From: Nitrospirota bacterium
GTDB lineage: Bacteria > Nitrospirota > Nitrospiria > JACQBW01
Direction: 5' to 3'
Length of the DNA: 64,000 nt
NCBI GenBank assembly: GCA_016194305.1
Contig: JACQBW010000001.1
Coordinates: 1-64,000 of the forward strand
Shown: piece by piece, positions 26,699-36,651 of the stretch
Layout: each line of letters opens with the position of its first letter
How positions within the stretch are numbered: position 1 is the stretch's first letter
Program-made: the position numbers and the translations under genes
The notes under the pieces: model-generated
The model's database searches: none
What the model saw: the letters and a program-made list of their open reading frames with translations, nothing else
Told to the model about the DNA's origin: nothing

Positions 26699-28639
26699 AC
26701 CGATTTTCCTGTTTTTGAAAAAGAGAATGCTTAAGGGAGGGAGAGAAACGGAAATTGAATTGTTCCTCCCATGGAAAGGAAGCGGTTCGGAGTCGACACC
26801 GCCGAGATTGCCCAGATTGCTTCCGCCATAAGAAGCAGCGTCACTATTTAAAACTTCAATCCAGAATCCTTCTCTCGGGACCCCGACCCGATAGTGAAAG
26901 CGCGGGACCGGTGTGAAATTACAAATAATCAGCGAAACCGTCTCCTGGCTCGGACCCAACCGCGCAAAACAGATCACGCTCTCTTCCCAATCGAGGAAAT
27001 CGATCCATTCGAAACCGCTCGATTGGTGATCCCACTCAAAAAGCGACGGTTCGTTCCGGTAATGGTGATTTAAATCTTTTACCCAGCGCTGGACGCCCTG
27101 ATGGGGACTGAATTCGAGAAGATTCCAGTCGAGACTCTCGTCATGGTTCCATTCTTTCCATTGACCCCATTCGCTTCCCATAAACAGCGTCTTCTTCCCG
27201 GGATGGGCGAAAAGGTAACCCAGCAAAAGTCTCAAGTTGGAAAATTTTTCCACATCCGTTCCCGGCATTTGATCCAGGAGCGAGCGTTTTCCATGAACCA
27301 CCTCGTCGTGCGACAAGGGAAGGACAAAGTTCTCCGAAAACGCATACAGGATACTGAATGTCAGCTGGTTTTGATGATGTTTCCGGTAGAGAGGGTCCCT
27401 GGAAAAATAGCTTAAGGTATCATTCATCCACCCCATATTCCATTTCATTCCGAAGCCGAGTCCTCCTAAATAGGTTGGCTTTGAGACCATCGGCCATGCT
27501 GTAGATTCCTCCGCAATGGTCTGGACATCCGGAAATCTCCGATAGACCTCTTCATTGAGGCGCTTCATGAGAGAAATCGCCTCCAGATTTTCATTTCCGC
27601 CGAACAAATTGGGAATCCACTCTCCCTCGCTCCTTCCATAATCAAGATAGAGCATTGAGGCGACCCCGTCTATTCTCAGTCCGTCAACATGGTACTTCTC
27701 CAGCCAAAAGAGCGCGCTGCTTACCAGGAACGACCGGACTTCATTTCTCCCGTAATTAAAAATGGCACTTTTCCAATGAGGGTGAAACCCCTTTCTGGGA
27801 TCCGCATGTTCATAAAGGTGGGTTCCGTCAAAATAGGCGAGACCATGGAGGTCAGCGGGGAAATGAGCGGGAACCCAGTCGAAGATCACTCCTATCCCCG
27901 CTTGATGGAGCGTATTCACAAGGTACATCAAATCGTCCGGATTCCCGTACCGGGAGGTCGGCGCGAAATATCCCGTCGTTTGATAACCCCATGAACCGTA
28001 AAAAGGATGTTCCGTCAAAGGAAGAAATTCGACATGTGTAAACCCCATTTCCTTGACGTAGCGGGTCAGATCATCGGCCAATTCGCGATAAGTTAAAAAA
28101 CGATTTCCCTCGCCGGGAACACGCTTCCACGATCCGGCATGAACTTCATAAATCGACAGCGGGGCGTGATGCGAATTCGCCGATTTCCGGTTTGTCATCC
28201 AATCCTGATCACTCCATTGAAATGTGCTGTCCCAAAATACGGAAGCGGTTTTGGGTGGAGGCTCGGAATAAAACGCAAACGGATCTCCTTTATCCGATTC
28301 ATAGAAAAGATGTGATTTCGATACAATATGATATTTATAGAGAGCCCCTCTCTGAATGCCCGGGTAGAAACCCTCCCAGATTCCGGACGAATCCCATCGA
28401 ACCCTGAGCGGATGCGAAATAGGATTCCATCCGTTAAAATCTCCCACGACTGAAACCTCGCTTGCGTTAGGAGCCCATACCGCAAAATAGACCCCTTCGA
28501 GGTCATCAATCGTCATGGGATGACTGCCTAATTTATCGAAGAGACTGAAATGGTGTCCTTCTTTAAAGAGATGGATATCGAAATCCGTAAAGAGGCTGAC
28601 CTGTTTCATTCCGGGTGGCGTCTGAATCAATTTTTCCAT
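26696..28639 (-). CDS. glgB: 1,4-alpha-glucan branching enzyme
   Basis: About 647 residues. An N-terminal CBM48 domain (GVYFAVWAPNASEVSVVGDFNGW) is followed by a GH13 barrel: VEFLPLTEHPFYGSWGYQ, nucleophile Asp in GLRIDGVASMLY, acid/base Glu in TIAEESTAW, and PLSHDEVVHGK, with a C-terminal beta domain. It makes alpha-1,6 branches in glycogen. ATG 28639 (MEKLIQTPPG) overlaps the glgC end by 13 bp and is better than the 105-nt longer open frame, whose extra part is Arg-rich and overlaps glgC coding sequence. Confidence 0.94.
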   Translation of the reverse strand: MEKLIQTPPGMKQVSLFTDFDIHLFKEGHHFSLFDKLGSHPMTIDDLEGVYFAVWAPNASEVSVVGDFNGWNPISHPLRVRWDSSGIWEGFYPGIQRGALYKYHIVSKSHLFYESDKGDPFAFYSEPPPKTASVFWDSTFQWSDQDWMTNRKSANSHHAPLSIYEVHAGSWKRVPGEGNRFLTYRELADDLTRYVKEMGFTHVEFLPLTEHPFYGSWGYQTTGYFAPTSRYGNPDDLMYLVNTLHQAGIGVIFDWVPAHFPADLHGLAYFDGTHLYEHADPRKGFHPHWKSAIFNYGRNEVRSFLVSSALFWLEKYHVDGLRIDGVASMLYLDYGRSEGEWIPNLFGGNENLEAISLMKRLNEEVYRRFPDVQTIAEESTAWPMVSKPTYLGGLGFGMKWNMGWMNDTLSYFSRDPLYRKHHQNQLTFSILYAFSENFVLPLSHDEVVHGKRSLLDQMPGTDVEKFSNLRLLLGYLFAHPGKKTLFMGSEWGQWKEWNHDESLDWNLLEFSPHQGVQRWVKDLNHHYRNEPSLFEWDHQSSGFEWIDFLDWEESVICFARLGPSQETVSLIICNFTPVPRFHYRVGVPREGFWIEVLNSDAASYGGSNLGNLGGVDSEPLPFHGRNNSISVSLPPLSILFFKNRKIG

Positions 28640-29886
28640 TCGACTCTCTCTTCCAGGTTTCTCTCGCATCGACTCCCGATAGGGACAACGACGACTCCGT
28701 TTTCCGAGACGGCATAGTTCTTTTTGTCTTTTTCGAGATCCCACCCTATTTTCTCGTTCGACGGAATAACGACTCCCTTTTCAATGATACAACGTTTCAG
28801 CTGCGCTCCGGCCTTGACTCGGACACCTGAAAATAGAATCGAATCTTCAATGACCGCTCCGTCTTCGACCCAGACATCAGGACCCAGAATGGAATGGGAA
28901 ATCCTCGCCCCGACAATCAGATCTCCTCCTGAAAGCAGCGTGTTGGTTCCCGAAACAGGTTCCCCGGTGGGAGAAGCCACGTTTCTGGCCGGAGGATATT
29001 GGCCATGATAGGTACGGATGGGCCAATCCTTCTGGTAGAGATTTAAGGGGGGCATTGGCTTGAGCAGATCCATGTTTGCTTCATAGTAAGCATCGAGGGA
29101 ACCGACATCCCTCCAATAACCGTCCTGAATAATCCGATCCGCCATTCCACCAAATCGATAAGCGCCAACGGAATTCGTGGCAACGATACTGGGAAGAATA
29201 TCTTTGCCAAAATCGTTCCAGGGAGGAGAGACTTTGGAAGATTTGTCCAGAATGCTGAGGAGAAATTTTCGGTTAAAAATATAAATTCCCATCGAGGCCA
29301 GTGCCTGGGTCGGATCGCCGCGCATCGGATGGAGTTCCCCTGATTTTTCGTAAAATCGCCGAATCCGATTTTGATCATCTGTCTCCAGGACTCCAAAAGA
29401 TCTTCCTTCAGAGACGGGAACGGGAACCGTTCCCACAGTGACATCCAAATTGCGGCGAACATGCTCCTCCAGCATTCTCGCATAATCCATTCGGTAAATA
29501 TGATCCCCTGCCAAAATCAGAACAAAATCAGCGTCGCTCCGTTCTAAAAGAAACCGGTTTTGATTGATCGCATCCGCCGTCCCGGCATACCAACCCTCTC
29601 CAATCCGCATCTGGGCCGGAACCGTTGTTATAAATTCATTGATTTCAGGATTAAAGATAGCCCACCCGTCTCTCACATGTTTCTGCAATGAGTGGGATTT
29701 ATACTGAGTGAGAATCAAGATTCTGCGAAGGCCTGAATGAAGACAGTTTGAAAGAGTAAAATCGATGATTCGATAAATACCGCCAAACGGAACCGCCGGC
29801 TTTGCCCGGTCAGAAGTCAAAGGAAAGAGTCGGGAACCGGTTCCTCCAGCTAAAATAAAGGTGAGTGTCTTTTCTACGATTTCCAC
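28627..29886 (-). CDS. glgC: Glucose-1-phosphate adenylyltransferase (ADP-glucose synthase)
   Basis: About 419 residues. TFILAGGTGSRLFPLTSDRAKPAVPFGGIYRIIDF is the substrate loop, with GDHIYRMDY, GYWRDVGSLDAYYEAN, and a C-terminal left-handed beta-helix (IEDSILFSGVRVKAGAQLKRCIIEKGV). It commits glucose-1-phosphate to glycogen and is allosterically regulated in the family. GTG 29886 is favoured over TTG 29907 because AAGGGG lies just upstream of the GTG. It is co-directional with glgB and divergent from glgP. Confidence 0.94.
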   Translation of the reverse strand: MEIVEKTLTFILAGGTGSRLFPLTSDRAKPAVPFGGIYRIIDFTLSNCLHSGLRRILILTQYKSHSLQKHVRDGWAIFNPEINEFITTVPAQMRIGEGWYAGTADAINQNRFLLERSDADFVLILAGDHIYRMDYARMLEEHVRRNLDVTVGTVPVPVSEGRSFGVLETDDQNRIRRFYEKSGELHPMRGDPTQALASMGIYIFNRKFLLSILDKSSKVSPPWNDFGKDILPSIVATNSVGAYRFGGMADRIIQDGYWRDVGSLDAYYEANMDLLKPMPPLNLYQKDWPIRTYHGQYPPARNVASPTGEPVSGTNTLLSGGDLIVGARISHSILGPDVWVEDGAVIEDSILFSGVRVKAGAQLKRCIIEKGVVIPSNEKIGWDLEKDKKNYAVSENGVVVVPIGSRCERNLEERVEWKN

Positions 29887-30070
29887 GACGCCCCTTTTGC
29901 AGGACAACGAAAATGTTTCTTATACCCTTAATTTACAGAAAAAATGCGATAAATTCAACACTTTGTCTATCGACCTCTTTCCTACCGGACAAGAACTGTG
30001 TTAAAATGTCCTGAGATAACATTCGGTCATCCCTAAACAATTTAAAGAATAGATTTCCAGAGCAAGCGAT

Positions 30071-32560
30071 TTGACCCCAGAATCAGAAAATCTTCATTCC
30101 CTGTCTCCGAAAATCGGAGATGATCCGGCTTCCGTAAAACGATCCCTGGGCAAGCATATCGTCCTATCCATGGGCAAAGATCCCGTATCGGCGACCGAAC
30201 ATGACTGGTATACCAGCACCGTTTATATGTTGCGGGACCGGCTGATTCAGCGCTGGATCGAAACCATTCCCCAGTACCAGAAGAGCGACGCTAAAATCGT
30301 CTATTATCTTTCACTTGAATTCCTGGTCGGGAGATCTTTGACAAATGGTCTTCTGAATATGGGTCTTCATGAAGTCACGCGCAAGGTGTTAAATGAAATG
30401 GGTAACCAGCTCGAACATCTTTGCGAGGTTGAAGTGGAGGCGGCACTGGGAAACGGTGGTCTGGGCAGGCTTGCAGCCTGTATGCTTGATTCCATGATTA
30501 CGCTTCGGCTTCCCAGTTATGGCTATGGCATACGATATGAATATGGCATGTTCAAACAGAAGATTGAACAGGGATGTCAGGTGGAACATCCGGAGAACTG
30601 GCTTAGAATCGGGAATCCCTGGGAATTTCAGCATTCTGAAGTACTCTATTCGGTTAAATTCTTTGGCCGTGTTCAAAAATCAACGGACGCGGCAGGCCAG
30701 ATCCGGCATCATTGGGTTGATGCGGACGAAGTCATGGCAATGGCTTACGACATCCCGATTCCGGGATATGGACCCCATTCCAATGTGAGTGTGTTGAGAC
30801 TCTGGTCCGCAAAATCCTCACGCGACTTTGACCTGAAATACTTCAACGAAGGGAACTACATAAAAGCGGTTGAAGACAAGGTTGAAACCGAAAACATCTC
30901 AAAGGTCCTATATCCAAGTGATTCCACGCATGTGGGACGCGAACTCCGGTTTAAACAGCAATACTTTTTCGTCAGCGCGGCCCTTCAGGATATCCTTCAC
31001 CGTTTTATGCAAAACCACACCTCGCTGGAACAGTTTCCGGAAAAAGTGGCGATTCAGCTGAATGACACCCACCCTTCAATCGGAATTCCCGAACTCATGC
31101 GAATATTGATCGATGACCACCAGCTTGAATGGGAAAATGCGTGGTCAATTACTTCCAGGACTTTCGCATACACCAATCACACTTTACTCCCCGAGGCGCT
31201 GGAAACCTGGCCCGTCCACCTGTTTGAATCACTCCTTCCGAGACACCTTCAAATCATTTACGATATCAACGACCGCTTCCTGAAGGAAGTTTCGCTTCAA
31301 TACCCGGGGAATAAAGAACTCATCAAACGGATTTCCATCATCCAGGAAGAGGGAGAACGACGGGTCCGGATGGCCCATCTCGCAGTCGTGGGGAGCCACA
31401 AAGTAAACGGCGTTTCAAAACTTCACACCCGCCTGATGAAAGAGACGATCTTTGCCGATTTCTACCGGTTTTATCCTGATCGATTTCTCAGTATTACCAA
31501 CGGGATCACGCCGCGGCGCTGGCTCAATCAATCCAATCCCCGTTTGTCACAGCTCATTTCCTCCCGAATCGGAGAGAGGTGGAAAACTCATCTCGAAGAA
31601 TTGAAACAACTCATTCCTCTTGCAGATGATCCGGAATTTTCCCAGGCGTTTTGGGAAGTAAAAATGTCAAATAAAACGAAGCTGGCCGGATTGATTAAAA
31701 AGAATCTGGGTATAGAGGTCAATGTCGATTCGCTGTTTGATATTCAAGTGAAAAGGCTTCACGAATATAAACGGCAATTGCTGAATATTCTCCATCTGAT
31801 TACTCTTTATAACCGGATTCGGTCCAATCCCTTGATATCCAGGCTTCCCCGAACCGTGATTTTTGGCGGAAAAGCCGCTCCTGATTACACCTATGCCAAA
31901 CTCATTATCAATCTTATCCATAATGTGGCAGATATTATCAATCATGATCCTCTGATCCAGGACCGGCTCAAGGTGGTGTTTATTCCTAACTATGACGTTT
32001 CGACCGCTGAAGATATCATTCCGGCCTGCGAACTTTCCGAACAGATTTCCACAGCCGGAACCGAAGCTTCGGGTACGGGAAATATGAAAATGGCACTCAA
32101 TGGCGCTTTAATCATTGGAACTCTGGATGGGGCAAATATTGAAATACTTGAAGAAGTCGGAGAGGAAAATATCTTTATATTTGGATTGACGGCCGACCGG
32201 ATTGGCAAACTTCGTAAGGAAGGTTACGACCCCAATGTGTATTACAATGCCAATCCTGAACTGAAGCAGGTGTTGGACATGATCGGCTCCGGTTTCTTTT
32301 CTCCCGGGTCGTCGGATCGTTTTCGGCCCATTGTCGACTCCTTGTTGCGGGGAGGCGACCGCTATTTTCTCCTGGCTGACTTTGAATCGTATGTGGCCTG
32401 TCAGGAGCGTGTCGAAACAGTTTATCAGAACCGGCGCGAATGGATACGTCGGTCCATTCTGAATACGGCAAACATGGGAAAATTTTCGAGTGATCGTGTC
32501 GTGCAGGAGTATGCCGAAAAAATCTGGAACGTTCGTCCCTATTCAGCTCCCCCTTCTTGA
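30071..32560 (+). CDS. glgP: Glycogen/alpha-glucan phosphorylase
   Basis: An 829-residue GT35 phosphorylase. It has YYLSLEFLVGRSL, LGNGGLGRLAACMLDS, VQLNDTHPSI, and the pyridoxal-phosphate site EASGTGNMKMALNGALIIGTLDGANIEI, whose Lys in NMKM forms the Schiff base. It releases glucose-1-phosphate from glycogen ends. The start is TTG 30071 with no clear ribosome-binding site; the conserved N-terminal region begins about 25 residues later, so the exact start is uncertain. Its last 18 bp overlap the end of malQ on the other strand. Confidence 0.94.
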   Translation: MTPESENLHSLSPKIGDDPASVKRSLGKHIVLSMGKDPVSATEHDWYTSTVYMLRDRLIQRWIETIPQYQKSDAKIVYYLSLEFLVGRSLTNGLLNMGLHEVTRKVLNEMGNQLEHLCEVEVEAALGNGGLGRLAACMLDSMITLRLPSYGYGIRYEYGMFKQKIEQGCQVEHPENWLRIGNPWEFQHSEVLYSVKFFGRVQKSTDAAGQIRHHWVDADEVMAMAYDIPIPGYGPHSNVSVLRLWSAKSSRDFDLKYFNEGNYIKAVEDKVETENISKVLYPSDSTHVGRELRFKQQYFFVSAALQDILHRFMQNHTSLEQFPEKVAIQLNDTHPSIGIPELMRILIDDHQLEWENAWSITSRTFAYTNHTLLPEALETWPVHLFESLLPRHLQIIYDINDRFLKEVSLQYPGNKELIKRISIIQEEGERRVRMAHLAVVGSHKVNGVSKLHTRLMKETIFADFYRFYPDRFLSITNGITPRRWLNQSNPRLSQLISSRIGERWKTHLEELKQLIPLADDPEFSQAFWEVKMSNKTKLAGLIKKNLGIEVNVDSLFDIQVKRLHEYKRQLLNILHLITLYNRIRSNPLISRLPRTVIFGGKAAPDYTYAKLIINLIHNVADIINHDPLIQDRLKVVFIPNYDVSTAEDIIPACELSEQISTAGTEASGTGNMKMALNGALIIGTLDGANIEILEEVGEENIFIFGLTADRIGKLRKEGYDPNVYYNANPELKQVLDMIGSGFFSPGSSDRFRPIVDSLLRGGDRYFLLADFESYVACQERVETVYQNRREWIRRSILNTANMGKFSSDRVVQEYAEKIWNVRPYSAPPS

Positions 32561-34063
32561 CGCAGGTGACCGCCCGGAGGTCCAGGTCATTGCGGCCAAA
32601 TCTTTGAATGCCAGGGAGTCCAGCTGTTCCGGAAGAAGCCGCCATTCCCAGTTTCCATCGAGACTCCCGGGTAAATTCATTCTCGCCCCTTCACCCAGTC
32701 CCAGAATATCCTGCATCGGAATAATAACGGCATCGGCAACCGACATCATCGCCAGGCGAATCATTTCCAGATGAACCGTTTCCTCCGTAGGCGTCCTTCC
32801 GAGATAGGCGGAGAGCCTCGTCCGGTCCGCGATACCAGCCTCTTTTTTGAACCATTCCCGGACCGTACTGGTATCATGGGTTCCAGTGTACACCACCGCA
32901 TTTCTGCTGTAATTGTGCGGCAAAAAAGGATGGCTCGGAAGATTTTCTCCAAAGGCAAACAGAAGGACTTTCATTCCGGGAATTTTAAAACGCTCCATCA
33001 CCTCGGTCACATCTGGCGTGATGACGCCCAGGTCTTCAGCGATAATACAAGGATTCGAAAAGTGGCTTAAAAGGATTCGAAAAAATTCATCCGAGGGAGC
33101 AGGCACCCATTCGCCCCGTTCCGCCGTCGTTTGACCGGCGAGGACGCTCCAATAGGCGACATACCCCCTGAAATGATCAAGCCGGACCATATCAAAAAGA
33201 CTCAAATTATGCGCCAATCTTTGAATCCACCAGGAATAGTGGGTCGCTTTAATCGCCTCCCACTCATAGACGGGATTGCCCCAAAGTTGACCGGTCTTGG
33301 AAAAGTAATCGGGTGGAACGCCGGCTACCCGTAAGGGGCGCCTGTTTGCGTCGAGCTGAAAAATTCCCGAATGGGTCCAGACGTCCGCGCTGTCATACTG
33401 CACATAAATTGGAACGTCGCCGAAAATCCGGATCTCCTTCTGATTACAATATTGCTTTAAGGCGTACCATTGTTTGAAAAAGAGGAACTGGACCATTTTT
33501 TCAAAGACGATTTGATCCTCGAATTTCTCGCGGTATCGCTCCAGTTCCCTGGGATCCCTGTTGACGAGCTCTTCTGTAAAATGATTCCATGGCTTTCCCT
33601 GGAAATGCGCTTTTAAAACTTTAAAGAGTGCGTAATTTTCCAGCCACTCCGCTTGCTGATCACAAAAGGCGTTAAAATCCTTTCCTTTTTCAAATGAAGC
33701 GCGGTTTTTCTGATAGACAAGGTCAAGCATCTTCCGTTTCAGGCCAGTCGCCGTTTTAAAGTCCACTTTCTGAACCGAAGTGCTCGAAAAGGAAAGGAGG
33801 TCGGATCTGGAAAGAAATCCCTCGTTCTCGAGCAGTTCAGGACTGATCAGAAGCGCGTTTCCTGCAAAAGCGGATTCACTGCTGTAGGGCGAGTTGCAGT
33901 TCGAAATCGATGTTGGATTAACGGGAAGGACTTGCCAGATACACTGCTTCGACTCAGCGAGAAGATCTGCGAACTGATAGGCAGAAGGTCCCAGATCTCC
34001 GATACCATAAAGAGAGGGAAGGGAAGTGATATGGAGAAGAATTCCGCTTTTTCGACTGTTCAT
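32543..34063 (-). CDS. malQ: 4-alpha-glucanotransferase (amylomaltase)
   Basis: A 506-residue GH77 enzyme. It shows SGILLHITSLPSLYGIGDLG, WQVLPVNPTSISN, SPYSSESAFAGN, DVPIYVQYDSADVW, catalytic Asp in DMVRLDHFRGYVAYW, Glu in IIAEDLGVITPDV, and YTGTHDTSTVREW. It redistributes glucan segments and recycles short maltodextrins left by GlgP. It converges with glgP with overlapping 3' ends. Confidence 0.94.
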   Translation of the reverse strand: MNSRKSGILLHITSLPSLYGIGDLGPSAYQFADLLAESKQCIWQVLPVNPTSISNCNSPYSSESAFAGNALLISPELLENEGFLSRSDLLSFSSTSVQKVDFKTATGLKRKMLDLVYQKNRASFEKGKDFNAFCDQQAEWLENYALFKVLKAHFQGKPWNHFTEELVNRDPRELERYREKFEDQIVFEKMVQFLFFKQWYALKQYCNQKEIRIFGDVPIYVQYDSADVWTHSGIFQLDANRRPLRVAGVPPDYFSKTGQLWGNPVYEWEAIKATHYSWWIQRLAHNLSLFDMVRLDHFRGYVAYWSVLAGQTTAERGEWVPAPSDEFFRILLSHFSNPCIIAEDLGVITPDVTEVMERFKIPGMKVLLFAFGENLPSHPFLPHNYSRNAVVYTGTHDTSTVREWFKKEAGIADRTRLSAYLGRTPTEETVHLEMIRLAMMSVADAVIIPMQDILGLGEGARMNLPGSLDGNWEWRLLPEQLDSLAFKDLAAMTWTSGRSPASRRGS

Positions 34064-34106
34064 CCGGCTCTTTTCGTATAAGGGACAGCGTTTCCACTTC
34101 GCACGA

Positions 34107-36527
34107 TTAGAAACTTTTTACCCGGAGACTTCGACCCAATTGCTTAAATGATTTGATCCAGCGTTTCGCCAGGATTTCGCCATCCCGGACCCGCTTTTCC
34201 ATCTTGGGCATCATTTTTTTCCCAATCGAAAAATAGAGGTTTTGCGATTTCCATAAATTCAGGTTCAAATGAAGAGAGGTCAGGATTTTAAGCAATTTAT
34301 CCGTGGAATCGAGTAGCTGGACCCCGTCCGGATGGACGGACAGTTTTTTTAAGTCTCCCTCGATCCGCTCCGTGACCATCATTTCAATTTCAGGTTTGTC
34401 CAATTCTCCCGGCCACTGCTTCATTTCCTGAATCAGGCTTTCCAAATGTACAAAATCCGTTTCACGGGGCTGAAGGGCTTTCCGCAAGGCCACGTTTATT
34501 AAATACTCTTGTGCGGCCAGGAAGGGTCTGGGAAGAGATATCTGGAGATTCTTTAGAAGAGAGACCATTGGAATGGTCTCTTTATGAATTTGTCCGTAAA
34601 GAGATGCGAATCCTTCATAAGACCTTTTCAAAATTGAATTCAATATTTTTTTCTGATCATCTTTGAACAGGTTGAAAATAGAATAATTATTTTTGCCAAA
34701 AAAATCATAGAGAAGGCGAGATGCTTCCGAAAGGTCTCCTTTCGCAAAGGAGGCCTCCATTTCGATACAAACGTCTGAAAAATGACCCTCCTCTACTGAC
34801 GAAGTGACGCCGCAGATCAAATGATGGCCCCCCAGATCCAGAATCGAATATCCTATATTTTCCTCTTCCCATGTCAATTCGGAGGAGACGCGGCACATTC
34901 CGGTGACCCACCTCAATCTGCCCAGTGCAGAGCGCCTTATTTCATGATTGTGCAGAGAGTAAAAGTAGAATTTTGAATGTTCCTGGTGGGGATCAAAAAG
35001 CGACAGAAGGGCATGATGGGCGCCGGCCTTCTTCAAATCGATCCGGGAGGGCTTTACGAATTTCTCATAGATGATCGCGCCATCCCCTTCCAGGAGGCTC
35101 GGTGCATTCCTCAGATATTCGACAAATTTCGGTTCCAGGGCCACGGATTTGATCTCTTCGGCAAGCTGAATGGCTCTGCACGCGTACTGCATGATCTGTA
35201 CCGACTCAATTCCGGAGATATCATCGAAAAACCATCCACAGCTCGTGTACATCAGCATGGCATATCTTTGCATTTCGAGGAGCCGGAGTGTCCGGGACAT
35301 TTCAGCTTCGTCGAGCATCCTGACTTGATGCCTTCTCAGGAACCGCTCACTTTCGACCCGCGATCGATGGGCGATCACTTCAATATACTCATCTCGCGCT
35401 TCCCAGGGATTCCGGAGCATGTCCGACGCCCCTTCTTCATAGATAGCCGCGGCTTGATCCCGGAGCCAGTCCATCCCTTCCCGGAGGGGAGCTCTCCATG
35501 GCTGTTTGCCTCCGGGGAATTTCCCGATATTGCAGCCGCAATTACTCCGCCATCTTTCTACCCCATGTGAACAGCTCCATGAACTTTTTTCGATAATTTC
35601 AATCATCTGAGACGGAGGATTCTTGGCGAGATATTCGCCATAATTGGTTAATTTCGCGATGTTCTTCGACTCAATTGTAAAAAGAGTATAGGCAAGGGCC
35701 ATATCGGCGTGGGGCTGATGGTGTCCGAAAGTTTCTCCATCCGTCGCTATGTGAACAATCTGAGGACGATTCCTTTCTTCGCGAAAAGCGCCTGAGAGCT
35801 TGGAAGCAAATAAATCCCCGCTGCTCAGGAGATTCCCAAACGCGACTTCCCGGGAAATCGGTCCGTCGTAGAAAAATATGTTGATTGATTTTCCGGACGG
35901 CAGTTTACAAAGGTAGGGCATCGAAGGATCAATTTCTCCCTCCTTGACCTCTTTCCATTCTCCCTCCGATATGGGCTTGACCTTGCCGGCCTGATGAGGG
36001 GATAGAATCGTAAAAAGAATTCCGAATTCGGCAAGAACTTCCAGCGTCTCCAGATCGACTGCCGTTTCAGGAAGCCACATTCCTTCAGGATAACGCTCGA
36101 ACCTCCTGACAAAATCCTTGATTCCCCAGCGGGTCTGAGTCAATTTATCGCGTCTGTTCGCAAGTGGCATAATCATATGATTATAAATCTGGGCCATGGC
36201 TGAACCATGACCCGAGAATCTTTTCGCGCTGATCCGGTCGGCTTCCAGAATCGCCTGGTACACCTCCGGCTGGCGGCGCTCTATCCAGGACAGGAGGGTC
36301 GGACCAAAATTAAAATTAATCTTCGCGTAATTATTGACAATGTCGATGATAGACCCATCTGTTCCCAGGATGCGGGAAGCAGAGTTCGGAGCATAACATT
36401 CTGCCGTAATCCTTTCGTTCCAGTCATGGTAAGGATGCGCAGATTCCTGGAGCTCAATCTCCTCAAACCAGGGATTTTCCCGGGGAGGCTGGTAGAAATG
36501 TCCATGTATGCAGATATATTTGTCCAT
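34107..36527 (-). CDS. GH57 family protein with DUF3536 (glucan-processing candidate)
   Basis: An 806-residue protein. The N-terminal half is a GH57-like barrel: CIHGHFYQPPRENPWFEEIE, ITAECYAPNSASRIL, GHGSAMAQIYNHMIMPLANRRD, FERYPEGMWLPETAVDLETLEVLA, and IATDGETFGHHQPHADMALA. The remainder matches DUF3536 (SWSCSHGVERWRSNCGCN, MLMYTSCGWFFDDISGIE). GH57 members act on alpha-glucans as amylases, branching enzymes or transferases. The position between malQ and glgA supports that role, but the exact reaction is unknown. The candidate acid residue is Glu in LPETAVD. ATG 36527 begins the conserved motif directly. Confidence 0.85.
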   Translation of the reverse strand: MDKYICIHGHFYQPPRENPWFEEIELQESAHPYHDWNERITAECYAPNSASRILGTDGSIIDIVNNYAKINFNFGPTLLSWIERRQPEVYQAILEADRISAKRFSGHGSAMAQIYNHMIMPLANRRDKLTQTRWGIKDFVRRFERYPEGMWLPETAVDLETLEVLAEFGILFTILSPHQAGKVKPISEGEWKEVKEGEIDPSMPYLCKLPSGKSINIFFYDGPISREVAFGNLLSSGDLFASKLSGAFREERNRPQIVHIATDGETFGHHQPHADMALAYTLFTIESKNIAKLTNYGEYLAKNPPSQMIEIIEKSSWSCSHGVERWRSNCGCNIGKFPGGKQPWRAPLREGMDWLRDQAAAIYEEGASDMLRNPWEARDEYIEVIAHRSRVESERFLRRHQVRMLDEAEMSRTLRLLEMQRYAMLMYTSCGWFFDDISGIESVQIMQYACRAIQLAEEIKSVALEPKFVEYLRNAPSLLEGDGAIIYEKFVKPSRIDLKKAGAHHALLSLFDPHQEHSKFYFYSLHNHEIRRSALGRLRWVTGMCRVSSELTWEEENIGYSILDLGGHHLICGVTSSVEEGHFSDVCIEMEASFAKGDLSEASRLLYDFFGKNNYSIFNLFKDDQKKILNSILKRSYEGFASLYGQIHKETIPMVSLLKNLQISLPRPFLAAQEYLINVALRKALQPRETDFVHLESLIQEMKQWPGELDKPEIEMMVTERIEGDLKKLSVHPDGVQLLDSTDKLLKILTSLHLNLNLWKSQNLYFSIGKKMMPKMEKRVRDGEILAKRWIKSFKQLGRSLRVKSF

Positions 36528-36651
36528 ATTAATTCGCTGTTTCGACTTTTAAGCGGTCCGTCCCTTCGACTGAAATTAAAACTTTCCTCTTAAAATAATA
36601 ACATATCTCCAGATTTACGGTCGTATTTTATGATGAAGCTCACATGAACCA

